Assembly (NCBI GenBank): GCA_024280885.1
Contig: JAJRPF010000008.1
Span: forward strand, 75,707 to 139,706
DNA from: Planctomycetota bacterium
GTDB taxonomy: Bacteria; Planctomycetota; JAJSAM01; JAJVHW01
Length of the DNA stretch: 64,000 nucleotides
Direction of reading: 5' to 3'
The translations under genes and the position numbers were made by a program. Every line of letters starts with the position of its first letter. Positions within the stretch are counted from its first letter, which is position 1. This document shows, piece by piece, positions 1 to 8,737 of the stretch. The notes beneath the pieces are model-generated. The model searched no databases and was not told where the DNA came from. It saw nothing but the letters and a program-made list of their open reading frames with translations.

Positions 1-2009
1 ATCTGTGGTCCACCGAGGAAGCCCCACACGGACGGGACTCGCCGAGCCCGCAGCGGCTGTGCGAAGAAAAGGTCGCCGACGCCGTCACCGTTGAGATCGC
101 CGACGGCGACTCTGCTACCGATTCTGTCGAAGGCCGCTACTCCGACGATGTTCGTGTCGGCATCGAGTCGCGATCCCGACGCCAACGATGCGCCGCCGAA
201 GAATACTAGGACCTCGCCGAAGTCGGTTCCCGTGCCCGCGTTCCCCACGACGATGTCCGGGCGCCCATCGCCGGACACGTCACCGATCGCCAACTCCCCG
301 GATATGTCACTAATCACGACCCCGGCACGCGAGACTCCGCCGGAACGCAGCGTTGCACCACCTTCGAACACATAGACGTCGCTAGTTGAGGTGACGACGA
401 TATCTACGTCCGGGCTGCCGAACACGTCGCCGATCGCCAGACTGCCTCCCAGACCCCCGTCGCCGGCGATGAGCACATCCGCGTCGCGGCTCACGTCGTT
501 ACTGCTGGAGAAACCTGCGCCGCCGAAGAACACGTACACCGCGCCTCCGCCCGCAACCCGTCGAGCGCCGATGACCAGATCATCCACGCCGTCGCCGTTC
601 ACGTCGCCCGTCTGGACGGCGACGCCGAATTGGTCGTTTCCGTCACCTGAGGTGAACACCGCGTCGGCGTCGCCGGACGTGCCGTCCTTCAAGCCTGGGC
701 CTCCGAAGAACACGAACACGGAGCGGCCAGCGGACGTGTTGTTCCCGTCGACCGACGCGACCACGATGTCACCGAAGCCGTCGCCGTTCAGGTCGCCCGG
801 TGGCGGTGGGGGCTTCGGGCCGAAGACCTGATAGACCGTGAAGTGGGAGACCGGGAAGGTGACGAGCCCGGCCGTGAGGTCGACAAGTATCCCGCTCCGC
901 GGGATCTCGCGTACTCTCCCCCTGCCATCGCGTTCGAAGATGCGTACGAGGGACGCGTCGTCGAACAGACTGGCGTCGAAGGGCAACGTGATCGTTGCGT
1001 CCACGTCGAAGCGTGTCCCGGCGGGGCCGAAGAAGACCGCGGGACCTGCCGCACCGAGATCGGAGCTGATCCCTCTCGTGATCGATGGCGCCGTCGCAAT
1101 GACGATCGGGGTCGGGAACGTGACAGCGCCTGCGGGTACGTCGATCGCAGCGCCGAGGAGCGAGAGCAAGGCCAGCCCCTCTGCGGTTACCGACCCGCCT
1201 TCGGGTAGAACGAATGCGCCGCGCGCGTCGGCGCCGGCGCGCACACCGATGTCCGCGTCGGTCAGCGAGAGCGAGCGTTTCTTCGCCTTCGGAGGCTTCA
1301 CCTTCACGATCACATTGACGGAGCCGCCGTCGGTGGCGTCTCCCACGGCCAACACGAAGTCACCACTCGAAGAGATTGTGATCCTCTTCTCGACGTGAGA
1401 ACGCGCGCCGCCGGTGGGCGGGGTGAAATCGAGTTCGCGACTGCCCGCGCCGCCGTCGACATGCCGCAGCACGGGTGTGGCGGAAGAGCCCTTCGCGGCC
1501 TTGGCCGAGAACGCGACCAGCGCCCCGCGATCGACGGCGAATGGCACGTCCTGATCTCCGCTGGTGGTGTCCACAGTCGCGGTGAACCCCTTGGGGCTCT
1601 TCCATTTCACCTTGAGCTGATAGTCGCCTACCGCAACGCCGTCGCCTGAGACGACGATCCGATATGTGCCGCTCGCGGGAATGTCGAGCTTCTTGAGCTT
1701 CGCCCCCCGCGCGGACTCCACCACGCGTCCGGCTGCGAGATCCAACCCTTCGCCGTCCAGAACGGACACGCGCACAGCAGGCGGCTTGGCGTCCTTCTTG
1801 CCTTTGGTCTCCTTGCCCCTGGCGATGACGGTCAGCGATGCCCCTCGCGGCATCTCCACCCGCAGCGTCTCGGTCTCATCTGCCGGGAAGAGAGAGCCCG
1901 CCACCACCGAGTTGTTCGGGATCGGGACATCGACATCGGCACGGGCGCCGACGATCGTCATGACGCTCAAGACACCAGCAAGGACCATCGGCTTGCACAA
2001 CCTGTGCAT
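1..2009 (-). CDS. Secreted FG-GAP repeat protein (3' part lies beyond the window)
   Basis: The reading frame is open on the minus strand from an ATG at 2009 to the window edge (669 codons visible). It starts with a signal peptide (about residues 1-23, ending in GARA). Two beta-sandwich-like segments follow, resembling bacterial pre-peptidase/PPC-type domains (roughly 25-130 and 135-220). A central region (about 230-370) looks like a ZU5-type domain. From about residue 390 there are repeated calcium-binding FG-GAP units with motifs such as GDLNGDGFGDIVVAS, GDVNGDGVDDLVIGA and GDVSGDGRPDIVVGN. These repeats build an integrin-like extracellular beta-propeller. A GA-rich Shine-Dalgarno run (GAGGGGGG) lies just before the ATG. 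The role is probably surface adhesion or scaffolding; the specific function is unknown. The start is confident; the true length cannot be seen. Confidence 0.85.
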   Translation of the reverse strand, partial: MHRLCKPMVLAGVLSVMTIVGARADVDVPIPNNSVVAGSLFPADETETLRVEMPRGASLTVIARGKETKGKKDAKPPAVRVSVLDGEGLDLAAGRVVESARGAKLKKLDIPASGTYRIVVSGDGVAVGDYQLKVKWKSPKGFTATVDTTSGDQDVPFAVDRGALVAFSAKAAKGSSATPVLRHVDGGAGSRELDFTPPTGGARSHVEKRITISSSGDFVLAVGDATDGGSVNVIVKVKPPKAKKRSLSLTDADIGVRAGADARGAFVLPEGGSVTAEGLALLSLLGAAIDVPAGAVTFPTPIVIATAPSITRGISSDLGAAGPAVFFGPAGTRFDVDATITLPFDASLFDDASLVRIFERDGRGRVREIPRSGILVDLTAGLVTFPVSHFTVYQVFGPKPPPPPGDLNGDGFGDIVVASVDGNNTSAGRSVFVFFGGPGLKDGTSGDADAVFTSGDGNDQFGVAVQTGDVNGDGVDDLVIGARRVAGGGAVYVFFGGAGFSSSNDVSRDADVLIAGDGGLGGSLAIGDVFGSPDVDIVVTSTSDVYVFEGGATLRSGGVSRAGVVISDISGELAIGDVSGDGRPDIVVGNAGTGTDFGEVLVFFGGASLASGSRLDADTNIVGVAAFDRIGSRVAVGDLNGDGVGDLFFAQPLRARRVPSVWGFLGGPQ

Positions 2010-2337
2010 GACATTCCCCCCTCAAGGCCCCAACGCTCGGCGCGAGACTTCCGATCGAAACTCAACGCGCTCGCGTGCGCAGGGCTCAGACGCCCGGGTG
2101 GCGGCGAGCTCCACATGCACGCACTCTACACGAGCATTCGGATACGTCTGCGTGCGTGTCCGATCGTTGCCGTCTCAGTCCATCCTCGAGGTCGCCGACT
2201 CTGGGCGCTCGCGTTGACGTACGCCGTACGACAGCTGTGGCTTGGTCAATCGCCCCTTCGAAGCCACGCCCCCCTTGGCGTCGATTCCGGGGCGCCGTCG
2301 CCCGTCAGGCGCGACGGCCGAAGGGGGATGGTCGCAA
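2010..2337. other. Intergenic stretch, nothing recognised
   Basis: 328 bp between the stop of the SRPBCC gene and the start of the FG-GAP gene, both on the minus strand. Apart from the Shine-Dalgarno run before 2009 and a weak 7-bp stem (GTGGCTT with AAGCCAC, near 2235-2268), I see no gene, repeat or clear promoter. Confidence 0.5.
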
Positions 2338-3117
2338 TCACTGCGGTTCTGTGAAGCCCACGACGCTTGCCAGCAACCCGTCCGCCCCGAGCGCCGCGAC
2401 GTTCTCGCCCGTCGAGGCCACTTCGCCCTCGCGCACCACGCGCCACCGAAAGCGCACGTGGTGGTGGACCTGCTCCGGCTTCCCGTCCAGCTCGAGCGTC
2501 ATCCCCTGCATGTGACGCCGACTCGACGCGATGTGCGCCGACAGTTGCTCGCGCCCGGAGACGAGTGCGTACGGATGGTGGAACGTCCCGTCTTCGGCGA
2601 AGCAAGAGGCGACGAGCGCGGCGCGCTTCTCTGCGTCGTCTTCGGCCCACGCATCGAACCAACCGCGCACGATATCTCCGAGTGACGCGCCGTACTGCGC
2701 GCACGCCGCCATGTTGCCGATGATGCCGGTGTAGAGACGCCAGCCTCCCGCGTGTTCGCGCGCGGCGATCTCCGAGGGCAGTCCGGAGTGACGTAGCGTG
2801 AGTACGGTGTAATCGCCGTCTTCCTCCAGCGTGATGTCCACGCGCGTCGATCCGGCCGCAAAGGGTTGCCCGTCCTCGTAGCCCCATGTGAACGCGAAGT
2901 GGCGCGGCGAGTCGAGTGCGACGACTTTGCCCGCCGCGATCTTCGCGCCGCCGCCGTACTCGACGCGCACCGCACCTCCGAGCTCTGGCTCGATGGTGGC
3001 GATGCCCATGTCGGCGCCCATCCACTTGGCAAACGCCGCCCGATTCACGAAGAGCGCGAAGACGGTTACGGGCCGTGCCGCAATCCGGACGTGGAGTTCT
3101 GCTGTGTGCTCGCTCAT
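2338..3117 (-). CDS. SRPBCC (AHSA1-type) protein with C-terminal SnoaL-like domain
   Basis: 259 residues. Residues about 1-145 match the SRPBCC/START-like fold of the Aha1 C-terminal type: a helix with a conserved F..W...WMG pattern, then GGAVRVEY, FAFTWG and a C-terminal helix with the GWRLYTGII pattern. Residues about 155-255 look like a separate SnoaL/NTF2-like domain (GWFDAWAEDDAEKRAALV, then CFAEDGTFHHPY). The ATG at 3117 overlaps the TGA of the ArsR gene by the four bases ATGA, so translation is probably coupled; I therefore reject the longer upstream open frame. ArsR-SRPBCC pairs are common in bacteria and are thought to bind small hydrophobic ligands, but no substrate can be read from this sequence. 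The fusion of both hotdog-like cavities in one chain is the unusual point. Confidence 0.85.
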   Translation of the reverse strand: MSEHTAELHVRIAARPVTVFALFVNRAAFAKWMGADMGIATIEPELGGAVRVEYGGGAKIAAGKVVALDSPRHFAFTWGYEDGQPFAAGSTRVDITLEEDGDYTVLTLRHSGLPSEIAAREHAGGWRLYTGIIGNMAACAQYGASLGDIVRGWFDAWAEDDAEKRAALVASCFAEDGTFHHPYALVSGREQLSAHIASSRRHMQGMTLELDGKPEQVHHHVRFRWRVVREGEVASTGENVAALGADGLLASVVGFTEPQ

Positions 3118-3419
3118 CGTTGTCTCTCCTGCTCTTCGGCCATGACCCGGAGCGCCTCGAGGCGACCCGACCACATCTCTTCCAGCAGCTCGCGGAGCGG
3201 CCCCATGCACTCGCGGCGTGCGCGATAGAAGCGCCGCCGACCGTCCTTACGCACTGCGACGAGGCCTGCCTCGCGGAGTACCCGTAGGTGCTGCGAGACC
3301 GCGCCGAACGTCACGTCGAACTCTGCTGCGATCTCGCCCGCTCCCCGCTCCTCGTCCCAGACCATGCGCAGGATTGCGCGGCGGCGAGGTTCGGCAACGG
3401 CGGCGAGCGGGAGGCCCAT
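3114..3419 (-). CDS. ArsR-family winged-helix transcriptional regulator
   Basis: 101 residues, normal size for the family. The winged-helix region contains LAAVAEPRRRAILRMVWDEE (helix 1-2), GEIAAEFDVTFGAVSQHLRVL (recognition helix) and KDGRRRFYRA (wing). The metal-binding CxC motif of ArsR/SmtB sensors is absent, so this is the metal-independent branch usually paired with SRPBCC proteins. It is the first gene of a two-gene operon and overlaps the next gene by ATGA. There is no Shine-Dalgarno sequence; the best promoter would start the transcript at the ATG itself (see promoter entry). Autoregulation through the palindrome at 3426-3445 is very likely by analogy with the family. Confidence 0.93.
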   Translation of the reverse strand: MGLPLAAVAEPRRRAILRMVWDEERGAGEIAAEFDVTFGAVSQHLRVLREAGLVAVRKDGRRRFYRARRECMGPLRELLEEMWSGRLEALRVMAEEQERQR

Positions 3420-3454
3420 CGCTATACTTTAGTCAGTACTAAAGTAAGTGTCAA
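3420..3454 (-). promoter_or_regulatory. ArsR operon promoter with palindromic operator; leaderless start
   Basis: On the minus strand a perfect -35 box TTGACA (3454-3449) is followed after 17 bp by TAAAGT (3431-3426) as -10 box. A perfect inverted repeat ACTTTAGT-CAGT-ACTAAAGT (3426-3445) covers the -10 box and most of the spacer, which is where a repressor would block polymerase. Six bases separate the -10 box from the ATG at 3419, so transcription should begin at or next to the start codon. Box identity is seen; the regulator-operator pairing is inferred. Confidence 0.8.
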
Positions 3455-3489
3455 CCAGAATCGCCTCGCTGTGTCCGCGCTCGGCGGAC

Positions 3490-4848
3490 TCAATCGCCGG
3501 AGTGAGCCGCGTCGTACGACGCGCGGCGGCCGAGGAGGACGGCCTCGGCTAGTGGGAGCGGGATCGCTCCGGACGCGAGAAAGCGATCGTGGAACTCCCG
3601 CTCGGCGTCGTCTCCGTGCAGCGCTAGATACGCGGCTCGGATCGCCTCGATCCTCTGCCGACCAATCCAGTATCCGATCGGCTGGGTTGGGTCGCGAAGG
3701 TAGCGCTGGACTTCCATCTCGGCGGCGCGCCGTGATAGCCCCGCTTCGTCGATCAACAACTGCACCGCTTGCGACGGTCGAATGAGCCCCGCATGGAGCG
3801 CCGGGTCGACGTAGCAGCGCACCGCCCGCCACGCGCGCATCCGCAATGCCGCGAACTGGTCGAGGGGGTCGGTGATGTACCCGTGTCGCGCGAGGAGGCC
3901 CTCGGTGTAGAGACCCCAACCCTCGACGTAGACCGAGTTGTATGCGCGTCGGCGCATGCCCTTGTACGCCGCAGCGGCACGTGTGAACTGCAGGTGATGG
4001 CCGGGCACTCCCTCGTGGATCGCGACGATGCGTTGGAAGTGATCGTTGAAGTCGCCAAACCACTCCTCGCGTTGCGCAGGGCCGAAACGCCGTGGCATCT
4101 TGCCCATGACCACGCGCCCGAGCTTCCCAGCCTTCCACCCGTTCCCCGGTTCGTAGATCGCGAACGGATACCCGAACCTACCCCGCAGGTGCACGACCAG
4201 ACCGCGCGCCTCGTCCGGAACCGTCACAAGTCCCTTCTCGATGACGAAGCGCGTGGCCTCCGCTGTGAAGGCGTCGTAGCGCTGGGCGAGATCCTCGTCC
4301 GAGGTCGGTCGCGCCGCACGTTCCCGCACCGCCATCTCGTGCCACGTCTCGCCGTTCCCGTGTTCCTCCGCGAACGCGGCAAGCTCGTCGCGCATGTCGG
4401 CTCGCGCGCGCCGCCCGATCCGCAGGACATGCATCGCCGTCATGTCGAGACCGTGCGTCGTTCGCAGCGTGTGGGCGTAGGCGGCTTCACCGATGGGGCG
4501 CAAACGCTTTCGTTCGCAGCGCTGATCGAATACGTCGCCCGACGTCGCGGCCGGTGCCGACACACCGTCCGGGAGACCGCGGGATGGGGGCTCCGCGTTC
4601 GCGGCGAGCTTCATGAGCCCCACGTGGAGGTCGATCCACCGCTCGTCATCCAGTGCGCTTCGATCGATGCTGAGGAAGTCCCGACGCAGCGCGGCCGGGT
4701 CGTTCTTCGCGCGCGCGTCGAAGCGAACGGCTAGCGTGTCGAAGTGAGCGCGCTCGTTGCGCTCCGGCGCGGCGTACACCGGTTGCAGCACGAACGCTGC
4801 TGTCATCAGCGTCGCGGCGAAGATGCGCAGCAGGTGCCGTCGGGTCAC
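3490..4848 (-). CDS. Secreted DUF885-family (putative metallopeptidase) protein
   Basis: 452 residues from a GTG at 4848, which has GGAG five bases upstream; the open frame continues further upstream but only through the palindromic repeat and the end of the GH38 gene in another frame. A signal peptide of about 27 residues ends in PVYA. The diagnostic DUF885 motif HEGVPGHHLQ lies near residue 276 and is followed by YVEGWGLYTEG; in the family these residues form a gluzincin-like zinc site, and some members act as peptidases or carboxypeptidases. The enzyme would act in the periplasm or outside. It lies downstream of the mannoside operon, separated by the repeat at 4896-4996, so its own promoter or readthrough must pass the repeat. 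A second, broken DUF885 gene is at 21376-23465. Confidence 0.88.
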   Translation of the reverse strand: MTRRHLLRIFAATLMTAAFVLQPVYAAPERNERAHFDTLAVRFDARAKNDPAALRRDFLSIDRSALDDERWIDLHVGLMKLAANAEPPSRGLPDGVSAPAATSGDVFDQRCERKRLRPIGEAAYAHTLRTTHGLDMTAMHVLRIGRRARADMRDELAAFAEEHGNGETWHEMAVRERAARPTSDEDLAQRYDAFTAEATRFVIEKGLVTVPDEARGLVVHLRGRFGYPFAIYEPGNGWKAGKLGRVVMGKMPRRFGPAQREEWFGDFNDHFQRIVAIHEGVPGHHLQFTRAAAAYKGMRRRAYNSVYVEGWGLYTEGLLARHGYITDPLDQFAALRMRAWRAVRCYVDPALHAGLIRPSQAVQLLIDEAGLSRRAAEMEVQRYLRDPTQPIGYWIGRQRIEAIRAAYLALHGDDAEREFHDRFLASGAIPLPLAEAVLLGRRASYDAAHSGD

Positions 4849-4895
4849 GATCGCTCCATTCTGCTCGACCTGGGCGTTGCGTGCGATACGGAGTC

Positions 4896-4996
4896 CGATA
4901 CGGAGCCAGGACAACTTCGGCAGAGTTCGGATCACGTACGTCGCGTGGGCGAGACCTATCTCCGAACTCCGCCGAAGTTGTCCTGGCTCCGTATCG
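4896..4996. repeat. 101-bp palindromic element, copy A
   Basis: Two 36-bp arms (4896-4931 and 4961-4996) are near-perfect reverse complements, starting CGATACGGAGCCAGGACAAC and ending in its complement, with a 29-bp centre. A second copy lies at 53100-53201 with almost the same arms and a different centre. The outer tip CGATACGG is additionally duplicated just outside the left arm in both copies. The right arm and part of the centre encode the last 13 residues and the stop codon of the GH38 gene. The element resembles a MITE or a REP/BIME-type palindrome; no transposase is present here. In RNA it would form a very long hairpin. Confidence 0.85.
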
Positions 4997-7778
4997 CGAT
5001 CTCGACGGTTGCGATTCCGTGCTTGCGGAGTGGGACGATCACGTCGTGTTCGCCTGCCACCGTCAGCTCCCCCTGACGCCGTTCCAGCAGATCGACCCGC
5101 CACGCGCCCGAGACTTCCGGACCGAGTCGGACCACCGCGTCGCGCGGCTGCGACGTGTCGTTGAACATCCGGACGACCAGTGTGTCGCGCTCCTCGTGGC
5201 GCTTGATCGCGGTCACCGAGACGAGTGGATCGTCCACTGTCAGGAAGTCGCCGGGACTCGGCTGTTCGCCGTCCTCGACGCCCTGGATGACGAGGGGAGG
5301 GCGCCGCCAGCGTTCCGAGAGGCGTCGGATTCCTGCGTCCCGCCAATCGCCGGAAAACGGCACCAAGGCGAGGTGGTAGTCATCCTCGCTGACAAGGATG
5401 CCCTGAGCCTCGCGCGTCTCGATGGTCGGCCCCGCATTCTGGTTTCGGCGCGTTGGGAAGTCATCCCGCGAGAGCCAACCGACCGAGCGGATCAGCGTGA
5501 CGGCGAGCCCGAGCGATCCGGCTTCGGACGCGAGCGGAGCTACCTCTGGGAGACCGCGGACGAGCACCGCCATGCCGCCCTCGTCATCCTGCACGATGGA
5601 GAAGTCCTGGTGCGGGAACGTGTCGGCGTTCGGCTGAACGAATTCGTCGTCGTCCGGGCGGTGGATACTGCGTTCGTTGACGTAGAAGTGCCCATCGGAG
5701 TACACGGCCTCGCTGCGGACGAGCGACGGGAAGTGCAGCCGCAGGCGGTGGTCGTACGGCCAGTCGGACCAGTTCACGTGGACGTCGATGACCGGGCTCT
5801 GAGGCGTGAGCCGGAGAGTGACGTTCACGTGGCAGAACTGGAGTTCGTCCCCCCATCCGGCGCGGCGCACGCCGCGGTCGCGTTCGTCGAGGCACATGGG
5901 CAGTCGCAAGATCAGCTCGAAGCGCAGCTCGCCGAGTTCCGGCGCCGCATCGACGTGGTCGAGTTCGCACCCGGCCGACGTCATCGTGGGGCCGACCGGC
6001 GAGAAGTCATACTCGTCCCCGCAGTCTCCTGTGTCCTCGAAGAGCGCGAGGCCCGTCCTCACGCGACCGCTTCGCTTGTCGAGAACGGCGAGCGTGCCAT
6101 TGTCCGTGACGGTGACGTGCACGACATCGTTCTCGATCGTGCGTTCACCGACGTCCACTCGAGGCCTGGCCTCCCGCGTCCTGGCCGCCGCCTGGGCGGT
6201 GAGCCGCAGATTCGCGTGGGCCAGCGCTGGCAGCTCGACGTCCATCTCGAGCAGCAGGAAGCAGTCGGCCGTGTCTCTGTCTGCGGGTGTCTTCACGAAT
6301 CGCTCACGGAATGCATCCATGTACGTGCCGAGCTTGCGCCGCTGCGCCGCCGTGTCGAGCATCACCCGGTAATCCACGCCCCAGAAGCGCTCGACGTAGT
6401 GGCGCTCGAGAATGCGCATCGGCACCTCGTTGCCGTCCTCGTCGAGTAGCTGCAAGTCGTCCGGATCGACCCCGAACGGCTGCAGCACGACCAGCCGTCG
6501 AATCGTCTCCGTCCGCCGGTACGGCAGCGGGTTGAAGACACAGAGCACGGTGTCGCGATCGTCCTTCGCATCCTCAGCGAACGTCGGCGCGAGATGCTCC
6601 AACTCGCGGCGGATCACCTGCTCTGCCGTCCGCTGTGACTCATCGAAACGCGGGATCATGTCGCGGTGCACCTCGTCGGTGCTGCACCCGCAGATCGAGT
6701 CGTGCGGGTGGTTCTTCAGCAATTCCTTCCAGCAGTGCAGGAGTGTGCCGGCGGGGTAGTGCCGTTCGTGCGCGAAGTGCGTGTACGCGCAGACGGCCTC
6801 GACGTCCGCGAGCCGCCGCTGCACGATGTCGTTGCGTTGCTTGAGATACATCCGCGCCGACCACACACCCGAGAGGATGTGGAAGTAGCGCCCCTGGCAG
6901 AGCTCGCCGCTGAACGTCGTCGTCGCGAAGCCTCCGGAACGCACGTCGTCGAGGTACTTCTCTAGCGTCGAATGCACGAACTCGACCTCGGGGAACTCCG
7001 CGCGTAGAGCCGTGAGGACGCGCCCGAGTTCGCGCTGGGGCGGGAAGTGATCGCAGCCGTTGTTCATCAAGACGACGTCGCCGTTCGATAGTCGTCCGAT
7101 CTCGTCGAACCACTTGCGCACCTTATCGACCGCGAGCGGGATCTGCACGGCGCGCCGGGTGTGCGCGTGCCAGATCTCCTCGTGTCCGAGACCCGCACCG
7201 GCGCAGTAGCCGCCGCACTGCTGGATGGCGGTCACCTGACTTCCGTCGGGCGACTCCCACAGGTACTCGTGCCCCGTCTCTTCCAACTCGCTTCCGTTGC
7301 CGCGCGTGTACACGAACGAGTCGAGGCCGCCCTCGCGCAGGATCTGCGGGATCTGCGCAGGATGCCCGAACGAGTCGGCCATGTAGCCGACGGTTTGCGC
7401 GCCGCCGAGGCGCTCGCAGATCGCATGTCCGACGAGCAGATTGCGCACGAGGGACTCGCCCGACACGAGGAACTCGTCGGGCAGCATGTACCACGGTCCG
7501 ACCTGTAGCGCGCCGGACGCGACATGGCGCTTGATGCGCTCCTCGTCCTCGGGACAGACGGCGAGGTGATCCTCCAGAACGATCGCTTGTCCGTCGAGCA
7601 GGAAGTGCTCGAAGTCCGGGTCGTTCTCCAGCGCGTCGAGCACCTGCTCTACGACGTGCGTCAGGTTGACGCGGAACTCCTGGAACGTGAGGTACCACTC
7701 GCGATCCCAATGCGTGTGACTGACGACGTGCACCTTGCGGGGGCGGAACGGCGCGGCGCCAGGTTGTGTGTCGGTCAT
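4956..7778 (-). CDS. Glycoside hydrolase family 38 alpha-mannosidase
   Basis: 940 residues. The N-terminal GH38 domain starts at once with VVSHTHWDREWY (zinc-binding His and Asp near residue 20), and YMADSFGHPAQIPQIL near residue 135 carries the catalytic Asp nucleophile. NGCDH further on is consistent with another zinc ligand. The mid-domain and long C-terminal beta domain follow, as in family members of 850-1050 residues. No signal peptide is seen, so it probably cleaves imported mannosides in the cytoplasm. The ATG at 7778 overlaps the TGA of the GH130 gene by ATGA, which fixes the start against the longer open frame. The last 13 residues (AIRSQDNFGGVRR) and the TAG stop come from the palindromic element, so the native C-terminus has been replaced. 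Confidence 0.93.
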   Translation of the reverse strand: MTDTQPGAAPFRPRKVHVVSHTHWDREWYLTFQEFRVNLTHVVEQVLDALENDPDFEHFLLDGQAIVLEDHLAVCPEDEERIKRHVASGALQVGPWYMLPDEFLVSGESLVRNLLVGHAICERLGGAQTVGYMADSFGHPAQIPQILREGGLDSFVYTRGNGSELEETGHEYLWESPDGSQVTAIQQCGGYCAGAGLGHEEIWHAHTRRAVQIPLAVDKVRKWFDEIGRLSNGDVVLMNNGCDHFPPQRELGRVLTALRAEFPEVEFVHSTLEKYLDDVRSGGFATTTFSGELCQGRYFHILSGVWSARMYLKQRNDIVQRRLADVEAVCAYTHFAHERHYPAGTLLHCWKELLKNHPHDSICGCSTDEVHRDMIPRFDESQRTAEQVIRRELEHLAPTFAEDAKDDRDTVLCVFNPLPYRRTETIRRLVVLQPFGVDPDDLQLLDEDGNEVPMRILERHYVERFWGVDYRVMLDTAAQRRKLGTYMDAFRERFVKTPADRDTADCFLLLEMDVELPALAHANLRLTAQAAARTREARPRVDVGERTIENDVVHVTVTDNGTLAVLDKRSGRVRTGLALFEDTGDCGDEYDFSPVGPTMTSAGCELDHVDAAPELGELRFELILRLPMCLDERDRGVRRAGWGDELQFCHVNVTLRLTPQSPVIDVHVNWSDWPYDHRLRLHFPSLVRSEAVYSDGHFYVNERSIHRPDDDEFVQPNADTFPHQDFSIVQDDEGGMAVLVRGLPEVAPLASEAGSLGLAVTLIRSVGWLSRDDFPTRRNQNAGPTIETREAQGILVSEDDYHLALVPFSGDWRDAGIRRLSERWRRPPLVIQGVEDGEQPSPGDFLTVDDPLVSVTAIKRHEERDTLVVRMFNDTSQPRDAVVRLGPEVSGAWRVDLLERRQGELTVAGEHDVIVPLRKHGIATVEIAIRSQDNFGGVRR

Positions 7779-8737
7779 GCTTCCTCGCACGCGGCAAGTA
7801 GGTCGCCGATTGTCGTGACCGCGAGCCCGACGCACGTGTCGGCGGCTCCATAGTAGACGCGGACACGCGCGTCGTTCGGTGCCGCGGCGCCGGGAGCTAC
7901 GCCGTCCACGATCATCCCCGACGGGAAGACCACATTCGGCACCTGACCGATCAACTCGTAGGTCATGCGCGGCTCCAGAATGTTGCGACGCGTGCGAGCG
8001 ATCACTCGCGTCGGATCGTTGGCGTCGAGCAACACGGCGCCGGCCTGGTAGATGTTTACACTCGCGAAGTGTGTAGCGACGCCGTGGTAGATGTGCAGCC
8101 AGCCGCGCTCCGTTCTCACAGGCGGCGGCCCGGAGCCAATCAACTCGTCCCAGGAACGCGGTCGCCCAGTCATCACCGATCCGACCTCCGTCCACGTCGC
8201 GAGGTCGTCCGACGCGGCCAGGACGATCTCCACGCCGCTCGGCACGGCGCCGTTGCGCGCGACCCGGTTCGGCCGTTCGAGACGCAGATAGCGTCCACCG
8301 ACCTTCTCGGGGAAGACGACCGCGTTGCGGCTGTCACGGGTCGTGTCGTACGCGACGAGCGTGAGATTGTCGAGCGACGTGCCCCGCGCGATCGCGACGC
8401 GGCACGCTCCATCGGTATCGACCGCGAACGCGACGATGAGCTCGTCGTCGATGACGGTCAAGCGTGGGTCGTACATGTGATGGGTCGGCTCGCCGGTCGC
8501 TTCCATTCCTGCGACCTCGACGATCCGATCCTTCACGTCGAACGCGACTCCGTTGTCGCTCCATGCCGGGACCCACACGGTCTCTCGACCCCGCGTCTGC
8601 ACGCGCAGCAGCAGGAGATCGCGGCCGTCCCATCGACACGCGCCCGGGTTGAACGCGGAGCTCACATTACTGACGGTCGGCGGGATGGCGGGGACGTCGT
8701 CGCGGGTCAGGATCGGGTTCGAGGAACTACGGAGCAT
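7775..8737 (-). CDS. GH130 beta-mannoside phosphorylase family protein
   Basis: 320 residues, typical of GH130. Family signatures are the opening NPILTRDDVP, SAFNPGACRWDGRDLLLLRV, and YDPRLTVID near residue 90, which holds the conserved catalytic Asp. GH130 enzymes phosphorolyse beta-1,4-mannosyl linkages (mannosyl-glucose, mannobiose, or mannosyl-N-acetylglucosamine), some relatives being hydrolases; the exact substrate cannot be read here. No signal peptide, so cytoplasmic. The start at 8737 gives the usual N-terminus and overlaps the symporter gene by 11 bp; a Met nine codons upstream is the alternative. Coupled to GH38 downstream, suggesting stepwise cytoplasmic breakdown of an imported mannoside. 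Confidence 0.9.
   Translation of the reverse strand: MLRSSSNPILTRDDVPAIPPTVSNVSSAFNPGACRWDGRDLLLLRVQTRGRETVWVPAWSDNGVAFDVKDRIVEVAGMEATGEPTHHMYDPRLTVIDDELIVAFAVDTDGACRVAIARGTSLDNLTLVAYDTTRDSRNAVVFPEKVGGRYLRLERPNRVARNGAVPSGVEIVLAASDDLATWTEVGSVMTGRPRSWDELIGSGPPPVRTERGWLHIYHGVATHFASVNIYQAGAVLLDANDPTRVIARTRRNILEPRMTYELIGQVPNVVFPSGMIVDGVAPGAAAPNDARVRVYYGAADTCVGLAVTTIGDLLAACEEA

Noticed and set aside
2246-3032. Other long frames opposite or beside the SRPBCC gene
   Set aside because: They are shifted shadows of the 259-residue protein, whose frame alone shows a coherent SRPBCC/SnoaL pattern and an ATGA-coupled start.
4896-4996. Palindrome copy A as a simple rho-independent terminator
   Set aside because: It is over 100 bp, has a second copy 48 kb away and no T-run, so termination alone does not explain it.
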